DNA from: Bosea sp. NBC_00550
Lineage (GTDB): Bacteria > Pseudomonadota > Alphaproteobacteria > Rhizobiales > Beijerinckiaceae
Assembly (NCBI RefSeq): GCF_026020075.1
Contig: NZ_CP102772.1
Location: 5,109,501 to 5,173,500 of the forward strand
DNA: 64,000 nucleotides
Direction: 5' to 3'
Each line of letters opens with the position of its first letter. The first letter of the stretch is position 1. A model generated the notes under the pieces. That model did no database searches. It saw nothing but the letters and a program-made list of their open reading frames with translations, and had not been told where the DNA came from. Made by a program: the position numbers and the translations under genes. This document shows, piece by piece, positions 28,611 to 37,500 of the stretch.

Positions 28611-28955
28611 TCAGGAGCGCGCGGCAGTGACCACGACCTCGATCATGGCGCCACCCAGATCGGCCACGCCGACGGTCGCCCGGGTCGGCATTTCGTCACC
28701 GAAGAAGCCGGTCCAGGCGGCGTCCATTTCCTTCTTCCGGGAGAGGTCGGTGACGAAGATCTGCGCGGCGACGATCGCCTTGCGATCGAGCCCGACCTCG
28801 CCGAGATAGCCTTCGATCTTGCCGAGGATGTTCTGGGTCTGCGGGCCCATGGACTGTGTGGTGTCGTCGGCGACGACACCACCGACAAAGACGAGATTCC
28901 CCGTTTCGACGATGCGGTTCTGGATCGGTGTGCGGATCGAACGCTTGATGGTCAT
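28611..28955 (-). CDS. RidA/YjgF family deaminase
   Basis: A 114-aa protein of the Rid family, which hydrolyses reactive enamine/imine intermediates. The C-terminal signature MPTRATVGVADLGGAMIEVVVTA with the conserved Arg is present. Family members of this subgroup are often less well characterised than RidA itself. It is the last recognisable chromosomal gene before the left boundary of the island, convergent with the small gene at 28263. Confidence 0.88.
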   Translation of the reverse strand: MTIKRSIRTPIQNRIVETGNLVFVGGVVADDTTQSMGPQTQNILGKIEGYLGEVGLDRKAIVAAQIFVTDLSRKKEMDAAWTGFFGDEMPTRATVGVADLGGAMIEVVVTAARS

Positions 28956-29344
28956 GGGTCTTCTCTCCCGTGTGATGGTGCGTTCACCTGCGCCACAAGC
29001 AAGGATGCTATGGGGCCACGTATCTGAGATTCGGGACTCTGCCGGAATGGAGTCGCGGATGCCTCGTCATCGCAGGCTTTGGTTTCGAAGTGACTGGCTT
29101 GGCTTCCGCAATCGGGGCGCGGATCGCCCGTGCAGCCCGCTGTCGACCGCGAACGGCAGCGCGACCTGCTGGCCGCTCGCTTCCGCCGCGAGCTTTGCGA
29201 AGCTTGATGCTGAGACGTTCTGGCCGGCCTTAATTGGCAAAGGAGCCGGCATCAAATGGGCGCTGACATGAAACCGTTCTGTAAAAACGGGTGTCAACCA
29301 AACCCTTGTTACTGCACCACTCTTTGACGCCGAAGCGAGAAAGA
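28956..29344. other. Gene-poor junction before the island
   Basis: No convincing gene is seen. The stretch holds the RidA upstream region and, at its right end, an inverted repeat (29314-29325 with 29340-29351) that runs into the 17-bp attachment repeat. Open frames here lack ribosome sites and family features. Confidence 0.5.
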
Positions 29345-29351
29345 GTGGTGC
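29314..29351. repeat. 12-bp inverted repeat at left island edge
   Basis: GCACCACTCTTT at 29314-29325 is the exact reverse complement of AAAGAGTGGTGC at 29340-29351, with a 14-base spacer. The right arm overlaps the first seven bases of the attachment core. Confidence 0.8.
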
Positions 29352-29361
29352 CCAGGAGAGG
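29345..29361. repeat. Left attachment-site repeat of the island (17 bp)
   Basis: GTGGTGCCCAGGAGAGG is an exact copy of 53081-53097, which is the 3' end of tRNA-Leu. Such a copy at distance is the normal footprint of site-specific integration by a tyrosine recombinase. The sequence becomes AT-rich immediately after it. Confidence 0.8.
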
Positions 29362-29422
29362 CTGCTAATTAAAAGATTAAGTAATTGAAACATAAGATAA
29401 TTAGAAATTACACTTCGGTAAA

Positions 29423-29442
29423 AGGCCAACAGTTAGGCCAAC
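29423..29442. promoter_or_regulatory. Candidate integrase arm sites, left end
   Basis: AGGCCAAC occurs at 29423-29430 and 29435-29442, 12 bases apart. The same octamer is repeated at the right end upstream of the integrase gene. Short repeated arm-type sites at both ends are typical of tyrosine integrase attachment regions. Confidence 0.5.
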
Positions 29443-29634
29443 TTTGTCATTTTCGGACGCCAGCGCACGGCGATGAATTGTGGCGCAGGGTTGGCAGATT
29501 GTCGCACCCTCAGATTTGTGTGGTTTCGATCGTCGCAGTGGCGTGATCGTCCTGGCCGGCCTTGTTGACCTGCGCAGCCGGGCCGGCACGAGATCTATCG
29601 CCAGCCGTCCGGCGACAGGCCGCCGCCGGGCGCG

Positions 29635-29883
29635 ATGATGTGGAGACCTTTCGCGAAGGGCCAGAAGAACGACTAGAACGACGCCGAGGCCATCGCGGAG
29701 GCCGCGCTGCGTCCTAACCTGCGGGTGGTGCGGGAGAAGACACAAGATGAACTCGACCTGCAGGCCTATCACCGGTCGCGGCTGGTCTCGCGCCGGACCG
29801 CGACAGTCAACCAGATCCGGGCGTCCTTGATCGAACAGGGTATCGCCATCCGCCGCGGGTTGCGGGCTCTTCGCACAGCTTCA
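29635..29883 (+). pseudogene. IS110-family transposase remnant
   Basis: One frame reads FAKGQKND, an in-frame TAG at 29674-29676, then NDAEAIAEAALRPNLR and VREKTQDELDLQAYHRSR, followed by TVNQIRASLIEQGIAIRRGL. This is the conserved N-terminal region of IS110 transposases (…KNDAADAEAI…, …NQIRAFLLERGI…). The rest of the transposase is missing at both sides and no terminal repeats are seen. It is a dead fragment near the left end of the island. Confidence 0.8.
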
Positions 29884-30019
29884 GCTATCGGGGGGAACCG
29901 GATGAGCATCCACAGGAATTCCCGACTGACGCGGCCGCTCTGCGATGGCGCACCCGACGTCTTGGCCTATTAGATTGATGCGTTCGCATTCGCGCGCAGA
30001 CTTGAGCAAGGACCCCAAT

Positions 30020-30295
30020 ATGATCCGTTCGATCACAGTCGCCGGCTTTATCGGCCTCGGCCTTTTACTCGTAGGCTGCAACCCTGAGTCCCAGTCGCAC
30101 CGCACGCTTGGCGGCGCCGCCATTGGCGCTGGCGGTGGTGCGCTCATCGGAGGGATCGCGGGCGGCGGACGGGGGGCCGCTATCGGTGCCGTTGCAGGTG
30201 GCGTGGCCGGCGCGGTGGTCGGTCGGGCAACGACCCCGAACAACTGCATCTTCCAGGACACGAGCGGTCGCCGTTTCACCGGTCCCTGCCCGTAA
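30020..30295 (+). CDS. Small glycine-zipper lipoprotein
   Basis: A 91-aa precursor with a lipoprotein signal peptide ending LLLVGC, followed by a glycine-zipper stretch (IGAGGGALIGGIAGGGRGAAIGAVAGG) and a short C-terminal domain NNCIFQDTSGRRFTGPCP. This resembles small glycine-zipper outer-membrane lipoproteins. The start at 30020 gives a well-formed signal peptide; the longer frame from 29945 does not. A decayed second copy lies on the opposite strand at 34276-34417. Confidence 0.78.
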   Translation: MIRSITVAGFIGLGLLLVGCNPESQSHRTLGGAAIGAGGGALIGGIAGGGRGAAIGAVAGGVAGAVVGRATTPNNCIFQDTSGRRFTGPCP

Positions 30296-30762
30296 GGCGC
30301 CTGAGGGCAACTGTCGGGCCAATTAGCGAGGCGACCGGCAGCATATGGTTTCATACACAGCCGCTCCGCTCGGGCGGCTGTTGCGCGTGAGGATCAACCG
30401 GGCAACACTTCCGGGAACAGACCGTGTCCAGCGACATTCTGAACTGCCCTCTTTTCGTCATGAAGAACTGCCCCCCATGCCGACTGCCTTTCAGGCGGTT
30501 GCGGGTTGAGGCGTCGGCGGCCTTTTGCGAAAGGCCGCTGCGACGATTTTCGCGGAGCCGATAGCTGTCTCAGCGGATGGCGGCGAAGACTGAAATTTGC
30601 ACGGAGATAAGGAGTGGCCATTGGTATCAACCCAGTGACCCAAATGCCACTCTCAGTGATTTTCTGGCCCCTCGATCAGCCAGCGTCACCAATCATTCAA
30701 CTTCGCAGCTGAAAACATCGTACGCTACGGATCGGCTAATGAAATCACCCTAGGAGAGTATT
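30296..30762. other. Gene-free stretch between lipoprotein and porin
   Basis: No convincing gene. It holds a CAGCCGC/GCGGCTG hairpin at 30358-30380 that could end the lipoprotein transcript, a perfect 9-bp hairpin at 30517-30538, and the porin leader with a GGAGAG ribosome site ending at the ATG at 30763. Confidence 0.5.
30517..30538. repeat. Perfect 9-bp hairpin
   Basis: GCGGCCTTT pairs with AAAGGCCGC around a TGCG loop. There is no T-tract after it on either strand, so it is not a clear terminator. It may be a REP-like element. Confidence 0.5.
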
Positions 30763-31500
30763 ATGCGTCTAGGCCTCGTTTCCACTGCTGTGCTGGCAAC
30801 CTGCCTGGCAACCTCGGCCTTCGCGGCCGATCTTCCCAGCCGCCACGCCCCGCCTCCCGCTCCCGTCTACGCGCCCCTGTTCACCTGGGCTGGTCTTTAT
30901 GTCGGTCTCAACGCCGGCGTGGGCTGGGCTGACTCGGGCGAGATCGGCGTCAACGGACCGACGGCCGCCTCTTCCGGCGTCCTGAGCGGTGTTGGCGGTG
31001 GTGACGGCAGGTTCGTCGGCGGCGCCCAGATCGGCTATAACTGGCAGTCCGGCGCGATCGTCTACGGCCTCGAGACCGACATCCAGTATGTCGATGCAGG
31101 CGGTAGCGTGGCCTGGGGCCGCTATTCCTGGTGGGATGGCCGCGGCGGCGGTGACGGCGCCTATTTCGGCACTGTGCGTGCTCGCATCGGCTACGCCTTC
31201 GACCGAACCCTGGTCTACGTCACCGGCGGTCTGGCCTATGGCGGCCTGAACACCAACCCGCTGACCGGCAACACGACGAGCAACGCCGGCTGGACCGTCG
31301 GCGGCGGTGTCGAATACGCCTTCACCAACAACTGGACGGCCAAGATCGAAGGCCTCTACGTCGATACCGGCGAGGGCCGGCGCGCCCGATCCTTCGACAA
31401 TGCGGCGGGCGGCGTGCTCCCGGCCGGAACCTATACCGCAGTCAGCAATGGCGGCGGCGGTGCCGGGCTCGTGCGCGTCGGCGTGAACTACAAGTTCTGA
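30763..31500 (+). CDS. Omp25/Omp31-type outer-membrane beta-barrel protein
   Basis: A 245-aa porin-like protein. A signal peptide (MRLGLVSTAVLATCLATSAFA) is followed by a proline-rich linker and the family start FTWAGLYVGLNAGVGW. Repeated amphipathic strands such as GGAQIGYNWQSG, TVRARIGYAFDRTLVYVTGG and GVEYAFTNNWTAKIEGLYVD lead to the C-terminal VRVGVNYKF, which ends in the Phe needed for outer-membrane insertion. An upstream GGAGAG and a strong terminator downstream mark it as a monocistronic gene. It is close to chromosomal porins of the order although it lies in the island. Confidence 0.92.
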   Translation: MRLGLVSTAVLATCLATSAFAADLPSRHAPPPAPVYAPLFTWAGLYVGLNAGVGWADSGEIGVNGPTAASSGVLSGVGGGDGRFVGGAQIGYNWQSGAIVYGLETDIQYVDAGGSVAWGRYSWWDGRGGGDGAYFGTVRARIGYAFDRTLVYVTGGLAYGGLNTNPLTGNTTSNAGWTVGGGVEYAFTNNWTAKIEGLYVDTGEGRRARSFDNAAGGVLPAGTYTAVSNGGGGAGLVRVGVNYKF

Positions 31501-31524
31501 AGCGACAGCTTTTGACCTGCGAGC

Positions 31525-31553
31525 AGCCCGGCGCCTTGCGCCGGGCTGTTTTT
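31525..31553 (+). terminator. Rho-independent terminator after porin
   Basis: A perfect 10-bp stem, AGCCCGGCGC with GCGCCGGGCT, has a CTT loop and is followed by G and five Ts. It begins 25 bases after the porin stop. Confidence 0.88.
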
Positions 31554-31707
31554 GTAAGCCCAACAGAGTTGGCTCGCTGGTTTGCCGGTCACCGGACCGG
31601 AGGCGGGGCGCCAGGGATCGTGTGAACCGTCTCAGGCCTGCCTCGTCGGAGACCGGCTTCATCCTCCCGCGTGGCGATCCTGAAGCGGATGCTGGCGGTC
31701 CGCCGCT

Positions 31708-32046
31708 TCACCAAGAGGGAGATATCGGCGGCACTGGCTGTGGAAACTCCGAGGATGATGTGGGCGCTGAGTCCGGCCCAGGCGCCTTGGCGATGGCGCC
31801 CGGATCCGGCACGGCCTTCGCCATTGCGATGGCGTCGCGCTCGATCGCGGCCGCAAGGAGGCAGTAATCGTTGAAGGAAAACAAGGCGCAGTGTTCGGCC
31901 TGGGACCACCTGCCGATCACCTCCCAGACGAGGTCGTACTCCTCGCAGACGCCGCCAAACCTTCCGCCCCGCAGTCGCGCGAAGCCCTGGCGGAACTCGG
32001 GGAACCGAAGCATGAGACGGGCAAGCCCGCGTTCTTGGGCCGACAT
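31708..32046 (-). CDS. Hypothetical protein, paralogue of the one at 38853
   Basis: A 112-aa protein starting MSAQERGLARLMLRFPEF. The core (RLMLRFPEFRQGF...VCEEYDLVWEVIGRWSQ) aligns with the island protein at 38853-39122 (RLKLRFPDWRARF...VCEAYELAYVGLDYWTR), so this is a small family with two copies. No known domain or motif is seen. The C-terminal 30 residues are proline- and alanine-rich and may be spurious. Function unknown. Confidence 0.55.
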   Translation of the reverse strand: MSAQERGLARLMLRFPEFRQGFARLRGGRFGGVCEEYDLVWEVIGRWSQAEHCALFSFNDYCLLAAAIERDAIAMAKAVPDPGAIAKAPGPDSAPTSSSEFPQPVPPISPSW

Positions 32047-32299
32047 CAAGCGCTCACATGAACCAGGGGGACATAGGCAACAGCGTATAGCAACGGTGGG
32101 TGCAGCGACTATGCCAATTAACGCCATTCCCTTGGGGAAGATAGGCGCGACGCTGCGTCGACAGCGCACAATGCGAAGCGCCGCGCCGTCCAGTGCTTTT
32201 TGGGCCACGCCCGGCGCTTAAAAATGGACCGTCTGCGGATTGCAGATTGCGCTGATCAATCTCGCGCTGAAGTATCACGCGTAGGCAGTGAGTTCCGAC

Positions 32300-32413
32300 A
32301 TGAGTACATCAAAATCGTCCGAGGCCGAGATGGCGCGAGTCAACGGCCTTTTGATCCGGACAGCTATCGTGATCGTGGTCGGCGCGATCGTCATCATTCC
32401 GCTCATCAGGTGA
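32300..32413 (+). CDS. Candidate 37-aa single-pass membrane peptide
   Basis: The frame from the ATG at 32300 reads MSTSKSSEAEMARVNGLL followed by a hydrophobic helix (AIVIVVGAIVIIPLI) and stops after Arg. The layout of a polar head, one helix and a short end is typical of small membrane peptides. There is no recognised family and only a weak ribosome site. Confidence 0.35.
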   Translation: MSTSKSSEAEMARVNGLLIRTAIVIVVGAIVIIPLIR

Positions 32414-32441
32414 GCGAGGTCGGCCGCTGCAGTAAAGGCCA

Positions 32442-32669
32442 TCAGTTCGGTGAAAGCTGCCGTTCAATGACGGCTCGCGCGGCGGAGAAGCTGGCCTGCG
32501 CATGCGGCGCAGCGGCCTGTTGCTGTTCCAGAAGCAGGAGGGCGACCTCATACATTTCTCTGATGTCGGCGGCCTGCAGAACGCCCTTTTGAACGAGGCA
32601 GCGCAGCAACCCGGCCATCGTCGCCGAGGAGACCAGAGTGCTGGCCGCCATCGCATCGGATGTGGTCAT
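32442..32669 (-). CDS. Small hypothetical protein after Fis-type HTH gene
   Basis: A 75-aa protein starting MTTSDAMAASTLVSSATMAGLL, mainly helical (LVQKGVLQAADIREMYEVALLLLEQQQAA). It starts 10 bases after the stop of the Fis-type DNA-binding gene at 32680, so the two form an operon. No catalytic or membrane features are seen. A partner or modulator of the DNA-binding protein is possible but unproven. Confidence 0.55.
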   Translation of the reverse strand: MTTSDAMAASTLVSSATMAGLLRCLVQKGVLQAADIREMYEVALLLLEQQQAAAPHAQASFSAARAVIERQLSPN

Positions 32670-32679
32670 GTGCAGGCCC

Positions 32680-32910
32680 TCACTGAGCCGGATGCGCCGG
32701 CTCGGGCACATCGTAGCCATCGGCGGCGTATGAGCCGATCTTGTTGCGCAAGGTGCGTAGCGCAATGCCGAGCACGCTGGCGGCATGGGTGCGGTTCCCG
32801 CCCGTTTCCCGCAGGGTTGCCAGAATCAGCTCTCTCTCGACATAAGCAACGGGCTGGCCGACAAGCTGATCCATGACGGTCTGTTCAAGCTGGCGATCGT
32901 GCATGGGCAT
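32680..32910 (-). CDS. Stand-alone Fis-type helix-turn-helix protein
   Basis: A 76-aa protein that is essentially the C-terminal DNA-binding module of NtrC-family activators: YVERELILATLRETGGNRTHAASVLGI and ALRTLRNKI form the helix-turn-helix (about residues 22-60). There is no AAA+ or receiver domain, so it is not itself a sigma54 activator. The C-terminal tail YDVPEPAHPAQ is short. The start at 32910 (MPMHDRQLEQ) is preceded by a purine-rich stretch. It may act as a nucleoid-type or local regulator within the island. Confidence 0.72.
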   Translation of the reverse strand: MPMHDRQLEQTVMDQLVGQPVAYVERELILATLRETGGNRTHAASVLGIALRTLRNKIGSYAADGYDVPEPAHPAQ

Positions 32911-33387
32911 GGTCCTTTCCGGGCCCCAGGCCCCGTTGGACAGAGTCCGAGTGGGCGCCCCCATGGTTAAGAAATGGTAAATGCAATGGTATGCCGCGAA
33001 ATGCCCGCCGTGCGGTGACTGCCGAACTCGTGGGAGCGGCATGGCTGCTGAGATACGAGGCGATGAGCCCGACGAAATCGATCGACGTTACGATTGCCGA
33101 AAATCCCGTCCCCTTTGAGATGGTATGGGAACGCCGACATTTATTTGTTCGTATGGGCCGCGTGGCGCAAAAGCTTCTTCCCGTAACAGCGTAAATCAGG
33201 CGGGCGTAAAACGGCGAGTGTAATCGGCGAACCCAGCGCCTTCTCGTGCTAAAGCAGTGATTGTCCGGCCGCCAGCACGCGGTTACTGCCGCAATTGCCT
33301 TCACCCACGCAGGTGTCAGGAGCGAATTCGACTGACATCGTAATAGGTAGTGGTTTTGGCTGAAAGTCTCAACAAGGAGGCACTGGA

Positions 33388-33681
33388 ATGGGCCTAATGC
33401 GCTTCATCATGCAGCACTGGCAGGACCGCCAACGCCAAATCGATATCGAAATTCTCTGGCCGGCATGTTTCCGAAATTCCCGCGACATTGACTGTGCCCG
33501 GCTTGCCTTTGCGATCCACGCCCAGAATGACCCGGCATGGACGGTGCTCGGCACCGGCGAGATCCTGCGTCAGGTTGCCCTGCTGCTCCCACCGAGGCCC
33601 CCCGCTGAACCTGAGATACCTGCCGCTGAACCTCGAATACCTGCGCGCATCTCGCCTGCTGTCAATCGGCCTCGTCATTGA
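33388..33681 (+). CDS. Hypothetical protein, 97 aa
   Basis: Starts MGLMRFIMQHWQDRQRQIDIE with a strong AAGGAGG ribosome site seven bases upstream (33374-33380). The core ILWPACFRNSRDIDCARLAFAIHAQNDPAW matches a pattern I have seen in short proteins from alphaproteobacterial prophages and islands, but no function is known. The C-terminal third is proline-rich. Its good ribosome site and coherent core make it a likely real gene. Confidence 0.6.
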   Translation: MGLMRFIMQHWQDRQRQIDIEILWPACFRNSRDIDCARLAFAIHAQNDPAWTVLGTGEILRQVALLLPPRPPAEPEIPAAEPRIPARISPAVNRPRH

Positions 33682-33832
33682 ACGCTGTCAATGTGTCGGC
33701 TGCCCGCCTCGCGCGGATGCCGGCGACGACGATGGATACAAGTGCACTCCGCAGCCGTTTGCAGACTTACTGCCTCGACATCTCAGATCAGAAATCGCCG
33801 AAATGCTTTCTGCCAGCAATAAGTTCACGCTA

Positions 33833-34003
33833 TCAATTCACAGCGCGGCCGCGCCTTTCGCGGCCAAGGTAAAAATTCGGAAACAGTACTGAGAACGATA
33901 AGACGAGTCCGCCGAACGCGAAGCCGAAGGCGGTAATGAACATTAGACCAGGCTTCGGTTCTTCGGCCGCAACAATGAATGCTATCAGGGCGCATCCCAA
34001 CAC
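33833..34003 (-). CDS. Candidate 56-aa two-helix membrane protein (GTG start)
   Basis: From the GTG at 34003 the frame encodes a 56-aa protein: hydrophobic segment LGCALIAFIVAA, a short polar turn EEPKPG, then a second hydrophobic stretch (FITAFGFAFGGLVLSFSVLF) and a basic tail RERRGRAVN. Two helices, a turn and a positive C-terminus are unlikely in a random frame. The ribosome site is weak. An overlapping frame starting MTKARRLVCFLYRR at 34043 could be its true N-terminus, separated by a frameshift, in which case this is a decayed gene. Confidence 0.4.
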   Translation of the reverse strand: MLGCALIAFIVAAEEPKPGLMFITAFGFAFGGLVLSFSVLFPNFYLGRERRGRAVN

Positions 34004-34275
34004 GACGGTACAAGAAGCACACCAGCCGCCGTGCCTTAGTCATGGGCTTCGGCGCGTCCGGGTCGTTGTAGATTATCGGCCCGTCCGGGGGGCGTTGTCG
34101 TTGATTATGAACTGGGGTTCGGGACTTTCATAAACCGGGACCATGGGTGACCGGCGCTCGCGCGTCGATGCGAATGGCGGCCAATCCCTTGTCATTCCCA
34201 GCCAAGCTCCACTTTAACAGCCCCGAAGTCGGCAAAATCACGAAACCAACCCCAGGTCGGCGACCGAGGCAGGAA

Positions 34276-34417
34276 AGCACCCGCTATCCTACCGATCAGC
34301 GCACCACCGCAGCGCCAATGGCAGCACCGCCAAAGTGTGCGCTGCGAGGGAGACTCTGGGTTGCAGCCTGCGAGCAAAAGCCGAGGCCGATAAAAGCAGA
34401 GCATGCAGTTGCACGCG
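34276..34417 (-). pseudogene. Decayed second copy of the glycine-zipper lipoprotein
   Basis: Read on the minus strand, this stretch matches 30044-30165 of the intact lipoprotein gene at roughly four bases in five. It keeps the lipobox area (AGGCTGCAACCC) and the start of the glycine-zipper coding region. Single-base gains and losses break the frame near the signal peptide and again in the zipper. The copies face opposite directions about 4.2 kb apart. Confidence 0.75.
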
Positions 34418-34547
34418 TTTTCGTAAGATCTGTGGCAGCGGCGCACAGGCGTGATCGGCCCCGTGCTCCTGTCGTGGCAGCGCTAACGCAATCTTAACCA
34501 TAACGGTCTGAAGAATTGATCGGTCCGGCTCAGCGAGGCGATGACCG

Positions 34548-37500
34548 ATGCTCAAAAGACTGGCGCAGTCACTATTGGGCACAACGGTATGTGCGGCGGG
34601 CATGCTCGGAGCGCCTGCCAGCGCCCAGACCCCCACCTGTCGCCCCAACACGTCAAACAATGGCGTGTTGCAGAATGGTCTGCCTGCCTGCGTGGTCGAC
34701 GGAGATATCTCTGTCAACAACGGGACAGCGATCACCGCGACCAATAGCGCCAATGTCACGGTCAACGGGGCCGTAACGGCCCATGGCTATGGTACGGGCG
34801 TCGATTCCAACACCAATTCACTGACCATCGTGAATGGCACGGTTCGCTCCACCAGTGTTGGCGCATTGGGACCAATCGTTGCGAGTGGGCTGGGGCTCAC
34901 CGCCAGCACGCGCGGACGCATCGAGGCGAACGGTATCACCCTGAGCAACGACGGCGGTGGCGGAGCCGTAGCGATACGCGCGGACAATGGCACCATCATT
35001 GCCCGGGGCGTCACGATCAACTGGTCAAGGGGCGGCGGCCAAAGTCTTGTGCAGGCCCAGTCCGGAGGGCTGATAGAGTTCACGCCCCGCTCCTCGATAA
35101 ACAACGCATTTGGTGGCATTCCTTCCGCGCTGCTGGCCGCTGGGGTGGGAAGCCAAATCAATGCCGATGGTCTGGACGTTTCCACTGGCAGTTCCGGCGG
35201 CATTACCGGAGCCAGGGCAGAAAATGGCGGCAGCATCAGCCTGACCGGGGGCAGCAGTATCACCATTTCAGGTGGCGGTGGAAACAAGGGTCTGGTGACT
35301 TCTGGCAGCGGCAGCACGATCAACGCTCGGAATCTTACAATCTCTGCCACCAATGTCGGCGGCGGCGACATCGGCGCCCTCGCCGAGGCGGGTGGCCAGT
35401 TAGATCTCGTCGACAGCACGGTGAATGTCGCGGGTGGGGGCGGCGGCGAGAAGGGGCTGCAGGCGTTCAAGGCGGGAAGCGTGATCTCCACCCAGAACAC
35501 CAACGTTAGCGTCAGCGGTAGCGACAACGACATCGGCGCCCTCGCCGAGGCGGGTGGCCGGATACGTCTCGTCGACGGCACGGTGAAGGTCGCGAGTGGG
35601 GGCGGCAGCGAGAAGGGGCTGCAGGCGATCAGCACGGGAAGCGTGATCACCACCCAGAAGACCAACATCAGCGTCAGCGGAAGCGCCGGCAGCTCAGGTT
35701 TGAATGCCTTTGGTGGTGGCCGCATCGAAACGACGGACGGGGTGGTTATTGTCATCAACGGAGCCGGTGGCCGGATCCAGAATGGCGGCAGCGTCACCAT
35801 GACCGGCACCAATGTGACCGCCTCTGGCACTGGCGGGGTCGGCTTCGCCTTCGACAGCGGCGGAACGAACCTGTTGCGCTACAGCAACGCCGCGATCCAG
35901 GCGAGCGATGCCTCGTTTTCGGTGCAGGCGGCGATTGCGGACATCGGGCTCGTCAACACGATCGCGATCACGAACAACAATACCATGCTGGCGACAGGCG
36001 GGGGTGGCACCACCACGTTCGACGCGCAAGGGTCGACGTTACAAGGCGTCATCACGACACCCAGCGGCAACGCCAGTGCCGTCACGCTTCGTCAGGCCAC
36101 CGTCTGGACGATGACGGGAAACTCCACGGCAACATCAGTCACCAACGATAACAGCCAAATTATTTACAGCCCCCCGACGGGAGACCTGTCGCAACTCGCA
36201 AGCTATAAGACGCTGACGGTCAGGGATTATGTCGGCAGAGCCGGCTCAATCGCGTTGAACACATTTCTCGGGACGGACGGTTCACCGTCCGATCGGCTTG
36301 TCATCCTCGGTGGGCAAGCCAGCGGGACATCCTCACTCCTGGTCTCGAATACGATTGGCGCCGGAGATCTGACCCTCCGCAACGGCATTCTCGTGGTCGA
36401 CGCGCAGAACGGCGGCACCACCAGCTCGGGAGCCTTCTCCTTGGGCAAACCTGTGGTTGCCGGCCCCTACGAATACTATCTGTATCGCGGCAGCGCAGAC
36501 GCATCGGGTCCCCAAAACTGGTATCTGCGTAGTACCCTCATGGGCCCCATTGACCCGGGCCCGGGCCCCATTGATCCGGGCCCCATTGACCCGGGCCCAA
36601 TTCCACCGACCCCGACCCCCATTCCGCCGAACCCGGGCCCCGTTCCACCGGAACCGACGCCCGTTCCGCCCACGCCTACGCCAAACCCGCCAACTCCAAC
36701 GCCGGGCCCGACGCCGCCGGCGCCGGCTCCGATCCCCAACTACCGCCGGGAGGTCTCCCTCTACTCGGCTCTTCCGTCGATGGGGCTGATCTATGGACGC
36801 ACGATGATCGACAGCCTGCATGAGCGGGTCGGTGAACAGGGCATGCTGGAGGCGCCGCCCGTCACCGAGGAACGCACCATCTGGTGCAAGAACCCCGAGA
36901 CGAACTTTCGCTGCACCACGACCCTGCGCCTGCCCGTCAGCGCGGCCGCAGCCGGCAGCTCCAACGCCGTCGGTTGGGCGCGGATCATCGGCACCCACGG
37001 TAACCAGAATGGCGCTCCGGGCGGAATTTTCGGTGGCGGTCCGAATTTCGACTACGATATTTATGGCTTGCAGGCCGGCCTCGATCTCTATCGCGCCTAC
37101 AATAGCGACGGCAGCCGCGATCACGCGGGCGTCTATGGCGCCATCGGCCGCATTCAGGGCGACGTTCGGCACTTTAACGGCATCAACGCCGGCACCAACA
37201 CCATCGACGGCTATTCGATCGGCGCCTACTGGACGCATTTTGGCGCCTCTGGCTGGTATCTAGATGGTGTCGTCCAGGGCACATGGTTCGATGCGCAAGC
37301 CGACTCCAGGCGCCTGATCAAGCTCAACAGAGAAGGCTTCGGTTTCGCGGCCTCACTGGAAGGCGGCTACCCGATCGCTCTTGGCAATGGCTGGTTCATC
37401 GAGCCGCAAGCGCAGGTCATCTACCAGACACTGGTCAACGGCTCCGGCAATGACGGGGCGGCTCTGGTGCGCTTTTCGGAAGTCGAGTCGCTGGCCGGAC

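Noticed and set aside
29067..29429. 120-codon minus-strand frame across the left attachment site
   Set aside because: Starts at TTG without a ribosome site and crosses the integration junction; composition changes abruptly inside it.
30358..30380. CAGCCGC/GCGGCTG hairpin as a terminator for the lipoprotein gene
   Set aside because: No T-tract follows, so I mention it only as part of the intergenic stretch.
32991..33194. 67-codon plus-strand frame
   Set aside because: No ribosome site, no family pattern, and it overlaps the upstream region of the Fis-type gene.
34147..34497. 116-codon plus-strand frame
   Set aside because: It overlaps the decayed lipoprotein copy on the other strand, which explains its sequence better.
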